From Cryptomeria japonica (Eukaryota; Streptophyta; Pinopsida; Cupressales; Cupressaceae): DNA of 64,000 nucleotides. Position 1 is the first letter of the stretch, and each line of letters opens with the position of its first letter. Both the position numbers and the translations under genes were made by a program. The stretch is taken from NCBI RefSeq assembly GCF_030272615.1, contig NC_081406.1:476438900-476502899 (forward strand). Direction: 5' to 3'. The notes under the pieces are model-generated. The model did not search any database. It was not told the DNA's origin and saw only the letters and a program-made list of their open reading frames with translations. Shown here one piece after another: positions 11,776 through 24,229 of the stretch.

Positions 11776-14576
11776 ATGATTAACTTAGTTGACCATGTTT
11801 GACCCTATTAATAAATGTTGTATAATTCAATAGAATGGACTGTGTTAGATAGATAGATTGGTGAGAAAAGTAATTGAACCAAGTTATAGAGTTATTTCAC
11901 CTTGTGGTGTACATTTTGATGTGTTATGAATTTGAAATCCTAAAAGATCCACTGATTGGATAATCTTGAACTAACGTATGTTAGCTATATCTGGATTTGC
12001 AGAACTTTATTATGATGTTGGAAATATGATGCGTATCTAATAAGTGAATGAAGTTATGAGGATTATGATAATGGCTTATGTGGATAAATTGGGATATATG
12101 AGATATTGATTTGTTAATGTCAATTGTATGCAGAATGTTTGATGTGTATTCTTATTCATGTGTTTAATATTTTATGAGGATATTTGGAAGTACTAATGTG
12201 TAATTGAGATGTGCAGGAAAATTATCCATGTGACCATGGAAACATTATGGAGAACCAAACCTAGACCTATGTACGTTCGTAAAACTGGGGTTTGTCTATT
12301 TGGAGAGACAATACCCCATTTGTATCGTATTTTATTCGTGAAAGTGATTGTTGCATGAATGTTAAATTGAATTTTGTTTATTTGTGTAAATCCAACAAGG
12401 GACAAGATTTCATGTGTAATTTTGGTAAAAGTATTTTTATTGTGTCACTTGACACATGTGATCGATTTATGTTTTGAATTTTAAATTTGTCTCTTGGAGG
12501 GAGTTGTTTAACTATAGCTTTTTCAATTAATTTAATGTGATTCCATAATTGCCTTGGGAAGAGAATCTTTGGGATGGTCAACTTAGGTTTGACCCGAAAG
12601 TTAACTTCAGAGGGGTCTAAAAAGGGTTAAATGGACACCTAAGGGTAGTTTAAAAGTGTTTCCTAAAGCCCATAAGGTATACCTAAGGGTTAGGAGTAAT
12701 TTTAGGCATGTACCAACTCCCATGTGACCATTTAGACACCTTAAAAAGTGGGTTTCCTAAGTTGAGCGAAAATGGAAAAATTAGAAGGCATCACCTAAGT
12801 TGTTAACCTTCCTTTTTGGAAGTGAGATTCCTTTCCCATTTTACCCTACCTTTCCTTTTCAGTTTTAGAAACCTGTGAGAACTCTCACAAAGGCCTTCTT
12901 AAGAAAGAATTAGGAAATTAGTGGGTAATCAGCCACTCTCCATTTTTGGAGACAATGTAATTTTGAAAAGAGAAAAGATTTGGTGTAGGGAATTTGGCTA
13001 AGGGTAGAGAAACAGGGTTTGTGGATTTGGGTTGCTCATCCTCAACTAGACTAGCATACCTTTGGACAGTTTGAAAGTTGGTTTATCTTCTCCCTATGAT
13101 TATTTCATGTCGCAGGTTTATGTGGAAAGATCGTTTGTGTGAAAAAAAAAAAAAAAGTTGTTCTCTTGCATTTTTCTTTTGGAAAATTATTATGTGTTTT
13201 GTATTTTTATTTCTTGTATGAAATCTGTGTTTTGGGAGTAACCAAGGCCTCCTACTCTTGGGAGAGAGGATGGTCTCGTGGGTGGTAGAAGTTTTACAAC
13301 CCTCGAGTGAGAGGCTCTCGTAATGAGAGTGATCTCAAGGGATTTCTATGTGACCCTTGCTGCATGGCTTGTTTATGCATTTGGGGGTCATAAGGTGGGA
13401 AATAAGGCATGAAAGCCTTGGGGGGCATAAGGTTGAGGGGTTGTTAAACTTATGAAATATTTTAGTGTGCCATGAGGTGGCTTTGTGTTCTACCATACTT
13501 GTAGTCTCCTTAGGGTACTTGGTCCACTACCACCCTTGAAAAAACATCACAATGTGTGGTGCAGTGTAGCCTTGGTTGGGATTGTGTTTTGTGATTGTTT
13601 TTTCCCTTGTTCATTTAGTTTGCATGTGTGTAACCTGTCTAGGGCTTGGTTCTCCAAGCTCGGGGGTGGCTACCAGTTAGCCTAGGCTGGGAGGTGAGCT
13701 CTCCATGGTCATATCCTTTGTTTATTTGCAGGTTGTTGGAAGAAAAGAATAGGACAAGTGGAAAATTGGATGGAGCTATTTATTGCAGAAAAACATTTGT
13801 AAATGTAATTTTTTTAAAATTTTTTTGAAAGGTCCTCATTTTTTTTTAGGAATGAGAGACTCATTGTAAAGTGACAATAAAGTCCTTGAAATACGTTTTA
13901 AGAGTTGTAATATTTGAGTATGCTAAATTGCAGAAAAGAAATAAGTATTTTCTAGTTTTAGTTTTCTATGGTTCTGAAAAATAACATTTGTGTGTATAGG
14001 ATATTTTGAAAAGAAAGAAAATTGTTTATTTCCTTTACGCATTTAAAACAATTTATTAGAAATGAAATAGAATTGATTTGCATGCATATAGTAGGTTGGA
14101 AATAAAAGAATTTAGATCTATACATGGAAATGTAAAAAAAAAAATTATTTTATTTAGATCTGTCATTTAAAGTATTTGCAGAAAATGAAATAAAAAATAT
14201 TATAACATCTCTAAGATTTTATTTAATATATTATAGGTTTAAATAGTTCTATTTAAGTTCACTTGATTCTGTTATTTACACTTTTCGCAAAATAAATTCT
14301 AAAGTTAAAAGAATAGCCTATTAATATAGTTGCTGGATAAGTTATTTAAATCTGTCATTTAATATTTGAAGAAAATAAAATTAAGGAAATAGTCTATCTC
14401 TGTCTTTTCATAGTTAGAAAAAAAAAAAAAAACCTTGGTTAAAACTCAGAATAAGGTAATTAATCTGTAAGATCAATTAAAAAAAATTGAAAAATACAAT
14501 AACAGTATTTTTGCATAGTAGAAAATTAAATTTCTTCATAAAAAAAAAAATATTGTACAAACTGGTTATATTTGTG
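11776..14576. other. H, left non-coding stretch
   Basis: No credible ORF is seen. It contains a run of 15 A at 13142-13156, a T-rich zone with TTTATTTGCAG (about 13717-13731) that could be a splice acceptor, and increasingly AT-rich DNA after 13800. Short open frames here (for example 13485-13685) show no coding features. Confidence 0.4.
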
Positions 14577-14613
14577 TAAAATATATATAGATATATATTT
14601 ATATATTAATACG

Positions 14614-14655
<42 letters not shown>

Positions 14656-14701
14656 CATATATATATATATAGTAAATAAATAAAAATAAATAAATAAATA
14701 C
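14577..14701. repeat. AT dinucleotide microsatellite and AAAT repeats
   Basis: Long runs of TA/AT, broken by ACG, TAC and AGT, are followed by AAAT-type repeats (14671-14701). It directly precedes a G run and the GC-rich tandem array. Confidence 0.9.
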
Positions 14702-14747
14702 AATGATTAACAAAAAAAAAGGGGGGCTCGGGGGTGGGCCGAACCCC

Positions 14748-14907
14748 ACTGTGTATTCACATAGTGGGCGGCGCCCACGACACCGCCACTATGTGAACAC
14801 ACAGTGGGCGGCGCCCTCGGCACCGCCACTGTGTATTCACACAGTGGGCGACACCCACCGCACCACCACTATGTGCGCACACAGTGAGCGGCGCCCGACT
14901 GGGAGAA
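14748..14907. repeat. Four 40-bp GC-rich tandem repeats
   Basis: Units start at 14748, 14788, 14828 and 14868, each opening ACTRTGTG. Every unit holds a near-palindrome of the CACTATGTG...CACACAGTG type and most hold GGGCGGCGCCC. The array is CpG-rich within otherwise AT-rich DNA. The open frames across it on both strands are by-products of the repeat. Confidence 0.9.
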
Positions 14908-15005
14908 ACCGCCACCCCCTCTCCAATAAAAACAAGCCTTTGCCCAGTCTCGGCCATGGCCGCCGATTTGTGAGCCGTCCCTACACAGTCCAAAACTAAG
15001 ATAAA

Positions 15006-15030
15006 ACCCTAGCCCGGTTAGGGCTAGGGT
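15006..15030. repeat. Perfect inverted repeat, 10-bp arms
   Basis: ACCCTAGCCC (15006-15015) and GGGCTAGGGT (15021-15030) are exact reverse complements around GGTTA. It closes the GC-rich island that begins near 14720. Confidence 0.85.
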
Positions 15031-16659
15031 AAATGAAGTTTGAAAAGATAATAAAGAAATGAAAAAAAAAAAAGAAGGGAGGGCTTATTTAATAATAAAT
15101 AAAATTAGGGTTTCATGGACATTCTAAATGGGAAAATATATATAATATTTTTATATAATTATATATATGTATATAAACATAGAGAGGGCCTTAAATCATT
15201 TGAGCAAATTTGGGTAATATGTAAATAATACTGTTCTGAGGAAAATATATATAATTTAATTATATATATATTAAGGAGTTTTATAATTTATTATTTTATT
15301 AATGTTATTTTAATATTAAAACATTATTTTTTTTATAATGTTGCTTAAGGGCAAGTGGTAGGTCTAATATTTTATTAGAGGCTTAATTTTATTTTTAAAA
15401 TATGTTTTCTTTATAAACATGAGGTTACATTTTTTTTAAAAAGGGATTTTAGATTTCATTATTAATTAGGAGATGAATCTAAATATAGGTTTTAGAGATT
15501 AAACCTTATAGAACAAATTTTACGTTATGGATTTAATTCGACCCTTTTGTTCGATTTAGTTTAAACTGCACTTTAACTATGTTGAAATAAAATATAGACA
15601 TTTAAAAACCAAGTGTTAGGACTAATTTAATTAGTTCCTAAAATCAATTAATGATCATTGAAGATTGTTAATGTCTTCGTTAATTATTTTAGAGAGTTTT
15701 AATTAAATTAATCTATTGAATTAAATTTGACGAGATAATAAAATAATTCTTGAGTATTCCGCATTTAAATTAAATTAATTAAAAAAAATGTATAATTAAT
15801 CAAGATGATGGGAACTTGATATTTATTAAATATTTGATTTATTAATGTCTATTAGAAGAAGTGGATCTAATTAAGTACTAATAAGTGCAACTGAAATGAA
15901 AGGGAATTTCGAGTAAATTTAATATTACCCTTATAAAATTTATTTGTTCCATTTAATCATAGGAGTTATCGAAATTAGTTATGTAAGAATTTAATATCAT
16001 TTAAGAATTCGTTTGTAAGAGCTTGTTAGGTTGTTACAACTATTTAAGCAAGGGCTGCATGTAATTTAGTGTTTAAAAAAAATAAAAAAATAAAAAAATT
16101 TTGTTGTCTGTGTTTGCCCAGAGTTTAGGCATGACAAGATTACTATCAGTAGTATCTTTGTGGAATTCAAGCTTCATCAAATACTTAGCCAATCTGGCAT
16201 ACCAGGTGGTTTCCTTGCCAATTAGGATAATAACTAGACTTGAAGCCTTAACTTAGGGATTGGACATCCATTCTGAATAGCTATCATTCCTATGGTTGAG
16301 GTTCATTTACTTGTCAACCCAAGGATGTATTACTTGAAATGGGCCAGCACTATTTGTGTACTAAGTTCTAGTAAAATCTATTATATCCTACTGTAGCAAA
16401 TGAAGTTACTGAAACAAACATACAAAGATGCAACAAATTTAAATGGCTATAGGAAATCTTAACACTTAAAGATGATTAAATGAATAATTGTTATCTATGT
16501 TCAAAGCTAGAAAATAGGAACTACACTGTCTTCTTTGGTTGCAGGAACAGTCAGAGGATCTGGTTCTAGTGGCTATAGGAACAATCAATTGCCAAAACAA
16601 CTACTAAAACAAAAGAAAACTTAATTCAATAGTTACACGAGATTACTCACCAAGTGGGC
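15031..16659. other. H, AT-rich stretch left of F
   Basis: I see no coding or repeat family here. Oligo-A/T tracts are frequent; the clearest is an A-rich run at 16075-16098. The last 5 bases, TGGGC, pair with TGGCC at 33301 as the target duplication of F. Confidence 0.4.
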
Positions 16660-18250
16660 TGATGGGGAGAGGTTCTCACAAGAGAGTCACACCTTGCTCA
16701 ATAGGTAGTTAAAGGATGTTTTAGTGGGATTTCTTCATTATACAATTTTCCATTAACAAGATAAATAATCAAACTCTCTTGGAATGCTCCCTATCAATTT
16801 GTATTCTAAAGTTACTCTCAAGGATGGCTGAGATTCACTAGAGTAAATTCAACCATTAGACTATCCAAACCTCCAACATATACTTGCCGGGGTTTTAAGG
16901 GGTGTCTTTTAGGTGTCTCAACTCCATTCAAGTGGTTCTTCAACTATCTTCTCACCATTTTCTCATCTCTCCCTCTTCTTCCTATTTTCTAAGCCTAGTA
17001 GCCCTAGAGCCCCAATTAGCCCTACCTTGTCGATTTTTGGGCAATTACTTTGAAAACACTCAAAGAACCCCCCAAAGCCTTTGGGGATCCAAGTACCCTT
17101 TTGGAAAATATTTTGGATCCACTAGGGTAGGGTGTCTGGTCTGTCCGTATTGGTATGGATCCCAAAAATGACACTTTTGAGGGTTTAGGAGTTAGCAGTC
17201 TTCACCAAAGGGGTTTAATGGCTTCTACACTCTCTCACACCTCCATCTCTTCTTTTAGACTCTTCTATGCATCATATTTCCCTACCAATAAATTGGCACA
17301 ATCAAATCTATTCAACCCTGCAAGTAAAAACAAAATTATCAATCATATTCCTAGTCAGGCTATGGCAGAGCTCGCCTAGGAAATGATAGCAAGTGGCTTC
17401 CAAAAAAATTCTAGGCCATTCCAAGAGGTACACTATATAAGGGTTCCATAACTTCAATCCCAAGGTTCATTGAGAAAAATCAAAGGGATTTCAAGTTGGA
17501 ACCATGACTGGGCTTCTTGAACCCTTGCTCAGACCGAGAGCAGTGCAATAAGAGACAAATTATAAATACACTTCAAATATGAACTAAGAGAATATACAAA
17601 AACCTCCTAAGAAACATAATATCATCCACTAAAACTTCATGAAATAATAGTAACAAGTTCAATCCAGTTTGCACTAACTGCTGCTACCAAAATGACAAAA
17701 TACAAGGCAAAAAGCTGGAAATTGTTCACAAAATCTATTCAAACTTGCTCCTAGATAATCCAAACCGTGTAAAATCATTCAAAGGGAATTTTATATGCCT
17801 TCTTGGTCTTAATGAACTCCTCATTGGCTGCCCAACCACTGATTTTCTCAAAAATGCAAAGTTGCTCAAAAAATTGCAAAAAGTTGTTAAGCAACAATGA
17901 CAACTTTTGCTCAATTTTGCATTTTTGCAACTTAGGCATTTTTCTCCATTCTAAACCTCCTAGGATGACTCACTAACATTACAATGACATTAAAAAATGT
18001 CCTATGAGGCTTTACAAGATGTTTTACATCAAAATGCAAAATAATGCCATTTTAGGCTTACAAGGGCTCATTGGCCAAATCTGGGAAAAAAAACAAACCT
18101 TGGTGACAATCACCCTTCAAATGACTACCAAACACACACGTGGACCTCTAAAATATCCTTTATTAAAACATTGATCCAAAATATGAATAATCACTCCAAA
18201 ATTTGTAAATACCTCAACAAACTAGTTAAAAACTAGGTGCTCCTACACCA
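16660..18250 (-). repeat. 3' LTR of element F
   Basis: It is colinear with 31707-33300. Near 17860-17935 it contains an imperfect inverted repeat built of TTGCAAAAAGTTG / CAACTTTTGC blocks, also present in the other LTR near 32910-32985. Confidence 0.9.
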
Positions 18251-18263
18251 TACTCCCCCAATG
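18251..18263 (-). other. Polypurine tract of F
   Basis: The minus strand reads CATTGGGGGAGTA directly before the LTR; it is the expected plus-strand primer. Confidence 0.7.
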
Positions 18264-18272
18264 AGAAATAAG

Positions 18273-18651
18273 TCAAGTGACTCCTTTAGGCAAAAAAGAG
18301 AGGAATTCCAAGCTTGGAGAAGTCTACTTTAGGTACCCAAGTAGCCTTAGATGCTGGAAGTTGCCACCATTTGACCAAATGTTCCATATAGGAGGTGTTC
18401 CTTGTCTTCTTGAGGATTCTTGAATCCAATACCTTCTCGGCTTGTGGCATGGTTGTAGGTGGCAAGGGTAGGTTTGAAAGTGCTTGATAGACCTCTGAGA
18501 CTCTACTACATTACTCTGAAATTTTTCCCTTATACAGCACCAGGTCTGCAACATTAAATATAGGAGATAAAGCCATATCTCCGGGTAGGTCAAGTTTGTA
18601 GGCATTGTTTCCATACTTAGCCAAGACCTTAGAAGGTCCAATCCTCCTCAT
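18273..18651 (-). pseudogene. F integrase C-terminus with chromodomain
   Basis: The frame continues from the integrase, after one stop near 18651, as RRIGPSKVLAKYGNNAYKL, an SH3-like integrase tail. It then runs through VADLVLYKG to a chromodomain at about 18331-18446: EKVLDSRILKKTRNTSY, EHLVKWW, LPASKATWVP. The protein stops at 18273, ten bases from the polypurine tract. In chromoviruses this module can guide integration to modified chromatin. The KWW in place of the usual KWKG is a change in the most conserved loop. Confidence 0.8.
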
Positions 18652-19640
18652 CTAAGGTTTACTAGAGACACCTTTCTGAAGCCTTTCTTTGTTCAAATGA
18701 ACCATGACCAAGTCCCCAATAACAAATTGTATATCCCTTCTCTTTTCATCTACTTTATCTTTGATCCTTTGAGAGGTGTCTAGTAAGGCTTTCCTAACCT
18801 GTTCATGAATCTCTTGCATGGATTGAGCGATGTCCATAGCATGTACACTTTGTTGTCCCATCTTCCCAATATCTTTGAGCTCCAACACACCTCTGAGATG
18901 AAGGCCATAAACCACCTCAAAAGGCCTCATACCGGTTGATCTATTCACACTGTCATTGTTAGCAAACTCAGCTTGATGGATGATCTGATCCCAAGCTTGT
19001 CCATAGTCCTTTGTCAAACACCTAAGAAGATTTCCAAGTTTTCTATTGACCACCTCTGTTTGGCCATCTGTTTGGGGATGGTAGGCTGAACTGAAAGACA
19101 AATTAGTACCCAATCTCTACCATAAAGTCTTCAAAAAATGACCAATAAACTTTGCATCTCTATCTAATACTATACTGATAGGTAAGCCATGAATCCTAAT
19201 GACTTCCTTAAAAAATAATTGGGCAATATGACTAGCATTATGAGACACCTTACATGGAATAAAATGGGCCATTTTGCTAAATCTATCTACCACAACATAG
19301 ATGCTATCAAATCTTGATTTGGTCTTGGGTAAACCAACAACAAAATCCATACTTACACACTCCCATGGCCGGTTAGGGATAGGTAAAGGCTGATAGAGAC
19401 CAGCATTAGAAGAAGTGCCCTTGACTCTTTGAAAAACCACACATTGCTCCACATATTTTTTGATATCCCTTTGCATCTTTGGCCAATAGTAAAATCTTTG
19501 GACCAGTTCCAAAGTCTTATTCAATCCAAAATGTCCACTTAAGCAACCATTGTGCTTCTCTTGCATCAAATTTTCTCTCATGGACCCTCTAGGTACACAA
19601 AGTTGTCATCCTTTAAATAAAATACCATCTTGTAAGGTAA
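18652..19640 (-). pseudogene. F integrase
   Basis: The zinc-binding region reads HNGCLSGHFGLNKT and later CVVFQ, where the second zinc cysteine is replaced by Phe. The catalytic core has all three acidic residues: MDFVVG, LDRDAKF (family SDRD..F, Ser changed to Leu) and TDGQTEVVNR. An in-frame TAG at about 19114 separates the second Asp from the Glu. The enzyme would join element DNA to the chromosome. The order after RNase H confirms gypsy rather than copia. Confidence 0.88.
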
Positions 19641-19758
19641 AATCTGCATATTCACCATGAAAATGATTTCTAAACTCTTGACAAACCTTGTAGATGGCAA
19701 CAAAGTCTTCATCATCTTGGTATAACCCCTTGAAACTATGCACTCCAATGCTCTTGAG

Positions 19759-20899
19759 CTACACTTCTTGAACTGTTAGCAACCTTCTACTTAATGCATT
19801 GACAACTCTATTACATTGACCTTTCTTATGTTTAGTGGTGAAAGTATATGACTGCAAATACTCTACCCATTTGATATGCCTATGGTTCAACTTTTCTTGT
19901 GAATTAAGAAAACTAAGAGCTTGGTTATTGGTATAAACCACAAATTCTTTAGGCAAAAAATAATGCCTCCATTTCCTAAGTGATTGAACAAGTGCATAAA
20001 ACTTCAAATCATAAGAAGAATACCTTTTCTTGGAATCATTGAGCTTCTCACTGAAAAATTCAACCAGTCTATTGTCTTGACTTAAGACTACTCCAACTGC
20101 TATGTTGCTTGCATCACATTCTATGGTGAAGAGCTTGTCAGATCTTGGAAGAACTAGTATTAGTTGGGTAGCCACCTTTGTCTTCAAGAGATAAAATCCT
20201 CTTTGTGCTTCTTTTTTCCATTGAAACTTAGTCTTCACACCTCCTTTGATTGTGTCAAGCATAGGTGCACATATCTCATTGAACCCTGTGATGACCTTCC
20301 TATAAAATTGTGCCAAGCCATGAAAACTCCTCACTTCACTTGTTGTCTTAGGTGTAGGCCAACTGATTATGGCTTCCACCTTGGAGGTATCCATCTTCAA
20401 ATCACCACTTGAGATTACAAACCCAAGATATATCAACTCTTGTTTCATGAACTCACATTTCTCCAAATTGATAGTTAGTTGCTCATCACATAATTTCTTC
20501 AATACAATCTCTATATGCTTAAGATGTTCATCTTTAAACTTGCAAAAAATCAAGATGTCATCTAAATAAACAACAAAAAATTTACCAATATAATCCTTGA
20601 GTACTTCATTCATGAGTCTCATGAATGTGCTAGGGGCATTTGTGAGTCCAAATGGCATAACAAGCCATTCATAAAGGCCTCCTATGGTCTTGAATGTTGT
20701 CTTCCATTCATATCCCTCCTTGATTATGATTTGGTGGTATCCACTCTTGAGGTCTATCTTGGTGAAGTATTCAACACCTCCTAAACAATCCATCAAATCT
20801 TCAATTCTTGGAATGGGAAAGCTATATCTGATTGTAATCTGGTTGATAGCTCTAGAATCAGTGCAAAGTCTCCAAGTACCTCCCTTATTTGGGGTCAAA
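19759..20899 (-). pseudogene. F reverse transcriptase (3' part) and RNase H
   Basis: It begins at [15 protein letters not shown] and continues through KIDLKSGYHQI, LYEWLVMPFGLTNAPSTF, the catalytic FVVYLDDIL, and the connection region SFHGLAQFYRKVI. RNase H starts near 20138 (FTIECDAS, first Asp kept). YDLKFYALV has Lys for the catalytic Glu, TNNQAL has Asn for Asp, and VVNALSRR has Asn for the last Asp, so RNase H is dead. The first 217 bases of the homologous part also exist as a second copy at 21932-22150. Confidence 0.88.
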
Positions 20900-21931
20900 T
20901 TCCATTGAATCATAATTTGTAAGGATAAATGAGTCATTTTGTCCATGTATATCATATTTTTTCCATCTTAAAGTTTTAAAAGTGTCCATGTAAGGGTGAG
21001 AGTCATTTATGTCCAAAATGCAAAAACTGTAACAATTGCAAAGTTGCAACATTGCTAAAAAGTGCAACAAAAGTGTAAGAATGAAATCCATTGGTCATGA
21101 GGTGGTTAGAGTAGTTAGGAAGGAGCTGGAAATGGTTTATAAAACCCTTTTCGATTGAAATCAAGGGGGTAGAGTAGTTTGGAGGGGTTTGACAAAGATT
21201 ATCCATCAAACCCTCAAACTGTCATAAGGTTTTAAGGAATCTTGTGACTGTCATAGATCCATGGAGGATCACATTCGGTGTAATTTTGATATGTAGATGT
21301 TTTTGAATGATATATTAATGAAATATATTTCAGATTAATCCTTTCTTATGTATTTTTGTGGAGTATTTGACAAGATATGTTTGTTTTTTTCAAAAATTGT
21401 CAAAACTCTGCCAAGGGTTACCCGTTTTGGAAACATCCTCATAACTTTTGATTTAATCACTGGATCGGGCTATAAATTTGAGAGACATTGTTTAACTTAG
21501 TAATATAAAATATGACTAGAGTGATGTTCTTTATGATCAATACTTAAAAAGTTTTTGATGACATTTTTCTACAGTTCATGGTGAAAAGCAGACTGGTGAA
21601 GGCAACAACAGTCCAATTATAGAATTTGGTGTGGTCATGTGAGGAATAATAATGAAGAAAGGATATATGTTTTGGAAAGTTATATGAATCATCTTTCCAA
21701 TGTTTTTTTCTCTGACTTAATTTGGTTAAGAATTGAATAATTTGTGATTATTTTGGTGAAAACAATTTTTAAAGGATGAAACCCTGAACTAGGGTATTCC
21801 ATGGCAATAAAGAATTTGTTCTCTCATGTTATGGTGACTGTTATGATCTGAAATCTTGAATGAAGGTTTGTAGGGATGGAATATAACCTTTGAAATTGGT
21901 TTGGAGTTAAGAAGAGTGGTTTATCTTTTTA
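20900..21931. other. 1.0-kb unidentified segment between duplicated RT copies
   Basis: This non-coding segment splits the F reverse transcriptase. It is flanked by direct repeats of about 217 bp (20683-20899 and 21932-22150), both encoding [13 protein letters not shown] to the KTI region and differing by roughly one base in ten by eye. It has no TG..CA ends, primer site or ORF. Its left part carries TTGCAAAGTTGCAACATTGC-like blocks similar in style to the F LTR. Confidence 0.6.
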
Positions 21932-22507
21932 TATGGTCTTGAATGCTATCTTCCATTCATCTCCTTCCTTGATTCTGATTTGGTGGTAACCACTCTTGAG
22001 GTCTATCTTGGTGAATTATTCATAACCTCCTAAATAATCCATCAAATCTTCAATTATTTGAATGGGAAACCTATACCTGATTGTAATCCAGTTGATAGCT
22101 CTAGAATCAGTGCAAATTCTCCAAGTACCTCCCTTCTTTGGGGCCAAAACAGTGGGAACTGCACATGGGTTGATGCTCTTCCTTATCAGACCATTATCCA
22201 AGAGTTCTTATATTTGTTTAGATACCTCTTTATTCTTCTTTGGTGTCATTTTATAAGATACCTTCTTAGGCAATGAGGATCTGGGTATGAAGTCAATTTG
22301 GTGACTTATGGCACATTGAGGAGGCAAGGTTGCATGTGCTCCATCACTAATAATCTCCTTAAACTGATTTAGAATCTTCTGCACTTCATTGGGAATGCAT
22401 ACTTTCTTATCCTTGCTTTGTTCTTTTGGTTTTACTACAAGTGCAAACCCCACTCCTTCTCCTTCCTTGAGAGTGTTAATGAACTCCTTGTCACCAACTA
22501 GCAGCAC
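21932..22507 (-). pseudogene. F reverse transcriptase N-terminal part, with duplicated segment
   Basis: The minus frame from 22507 reads the linker and N-terminal fingers: [61 protein letters not shown], then EDLMDYLGG and KIDLKSGYHQI. It runs out at 21932, where the extra segment starts. The same region is repeated at 20683-20899, which continues into the catalytic core. Stops occur at 22202-22207 and within the duplicated part. Confidence 0.82.
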
Positions 22508-22842
22508 ACTGGGACCTTTAGGTCTGCCCTCTTCTTGATCTCCTATGAACTAAATTTTATAGGTAATCCCATCTTTCTGAAAAGTATAGGAATTCTTTTC
22601 CCCATGGTGTATTGCTTTCCTGTCAAATTGCCAAGGCCTACCTAGGAGTAGGTGGCATGCATCCATTGGCAATATGTCACACAAGATTTTGTCCTTGTAG
22701 CCTCCTATAGTGAACTCCACCCAAGTTTGTTCATTAACTAGTACATGATGCCCCTTGTTGAGTCAAGTAACCCTACAAGGTTCACTATATGGGATTATTT
22801 GTAAGTTGATCTTACTTACTACTTCTCCTGACACTATGTTAT
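22508..22842 (-). pseudogene. F protease, C-terminal half
   Basis: Reading from the G junction: NIVSGEVVSKINL continues the DSGSTD active site found at about 30360. It is followed by VEFTIGGYKDKILCDILPMDACHLLLGRPWQFDR, typical of the gypsy aspartic protease end, and by YTFQKDGITYKI. One in-frame stop is present. The bases 22838-22842 (GTTAT) are the target duplication of G. Confidence 0.82.
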
Positions 22843-23019
22843 TGATGAATCAATGATGAACAGTTAATACCAAACCGGTACTGAGAGGGGGGGGCAGAAC
22901 CGGACTGAGAAAAACACTTTTCCTTGAACCGGTTTGACTAAAAAATACTGCACTTGACTAGCAAGCAATAACACCGGTCTAAACCAGATTACTACCGGTT
23001 AAACATAGTAAGAATGTGA

Positions 23020-23105
23020 CCCCTTAGGACACCATATGAGCCCTCAAGACATCATATGGTCCAAAGGGGTTGTATGGTGTGCTAAGGGGTCATATGGAGT
23101 CGTGA
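23020..23105. repeat. 86-bp palindromic insert in the G 3' LTR
   Basis: It is absent from the 5' LTR (compare around 29015). CCCCTTAGGACACCATA at the left pairs with TATGGTGTGCTAAGGGG further right (16 of 17), forming a hairpin. GTGA lies on both sides (23016-23019 and 23102-23105), consistent with a 4-bp duplication. Confidence 0.65.
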
Positions 23106-24229
23106 AAGACATAAACCGGTAACTCTTGGCTTTCCTCACAATCTAACATCATATTTCCACTTCACCCATATGCATACACTAGTAACACATCAACATAAAT
23201 GTAAAGACTTACTGGTTCAACATGCTTTACTACTTGATAGAGAATAACAAAGCATCACATGAAAAGCATCACACATAACACACATATTTTTCACGTGGAA
23301 ACCCAACTGGGAAAAACCACGGTGGGGATGAATACCCACAAGTTCTTTGAACCCTTTTGAAGTCTGTTGTGTCAGGAGCCTAGTCTAGTTAAAGACTACA
23401 ATAGGTTCTGTTAGGAACCGATCCTGCTAGGGATCACCCGCTTTAGAGATGGCTAAAATACCCGGTTAAGGGTTAAACCCTATTAAAGGTTACCTTGTTA
23501 GAGGAGTTTAAGAACTTAATGATTTTGAGTCACCTTGTTAAAGGATTTACAGCAAGCCGGTTAAAGCTACCCTATTAAGGGATTTTCCAACTGTTTAAGT
23601 GGTTAGAGGTCAGCATGTATTACAATGATCTGGTAACAGCACTTCAATGCCAATGTAGTTCTGCTTTAGTTCCTTCCTTCTACAATCACACTCTACAGGT
23701 ATCTATTCTCTTATCTGGTCTTACAAGAATCATGTATCTTTGCACTTAGATACACACACAACATTTGCCAGCAACCTCAACATGAAAAACAACATTGACC
23801 TTATAGGAAAGATAGGTTGGTATCATAAACCCTAAACCCTAAACATTTAGGTTAAGAAATTTAGTCGGTTCAATCCTAACCATTGAACATATTGCATTGA
23901 TTAAATAGTCTTGAACAACTCAAGACATTCTCCATCATTTGTTCTTCACCACTTCTTGGAGGTTGATAACCCATCATGCATTCTCCACCATTTGCAGAGA
24001 CTTCACACATTCCCAAGGTAGATAGGATCAATCTCCTTCATGAAAGATCCTTCACGCGCACAAGGGTGACGTGGAAACACAATCTATTCTTCATTACAAT
24101 GCTAACTCATCACACGATGTCATCGGTTGAATCACACAGGCTTGGAATACTTCAACCAGAAACCCTGAAGCTAAGACTACCAACCGATAGTCATACCATA
24201 TGAAACCTTGATACGAAACATTCCATATA

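Noticed and set aside
13485-13828. Two overlapping plus-strand open frames as a small gene
   Set aside because: Composition is not coding-like, there is no homolog within the window, and the region holds splice-like and poly-T strings only.
14703-14999. 98-codon open frame over the GC-rich repeats
   Set aside because: It follows the 40-bp tandem repeat and has open shadows on both strands; no protein-like features.
20164-20908. Plus-strand open frames opposite the F reverse transcriptase
   Set aside because: They are antisense shadows of the well-supported minus-strand RT-RNase H gene.
23826-23848. Interstitial telomere repeat
   Set aside because: Only two CCCTAAA units, and the same string is in both G LTRs, so it is part of the LTR (telo-box-like).
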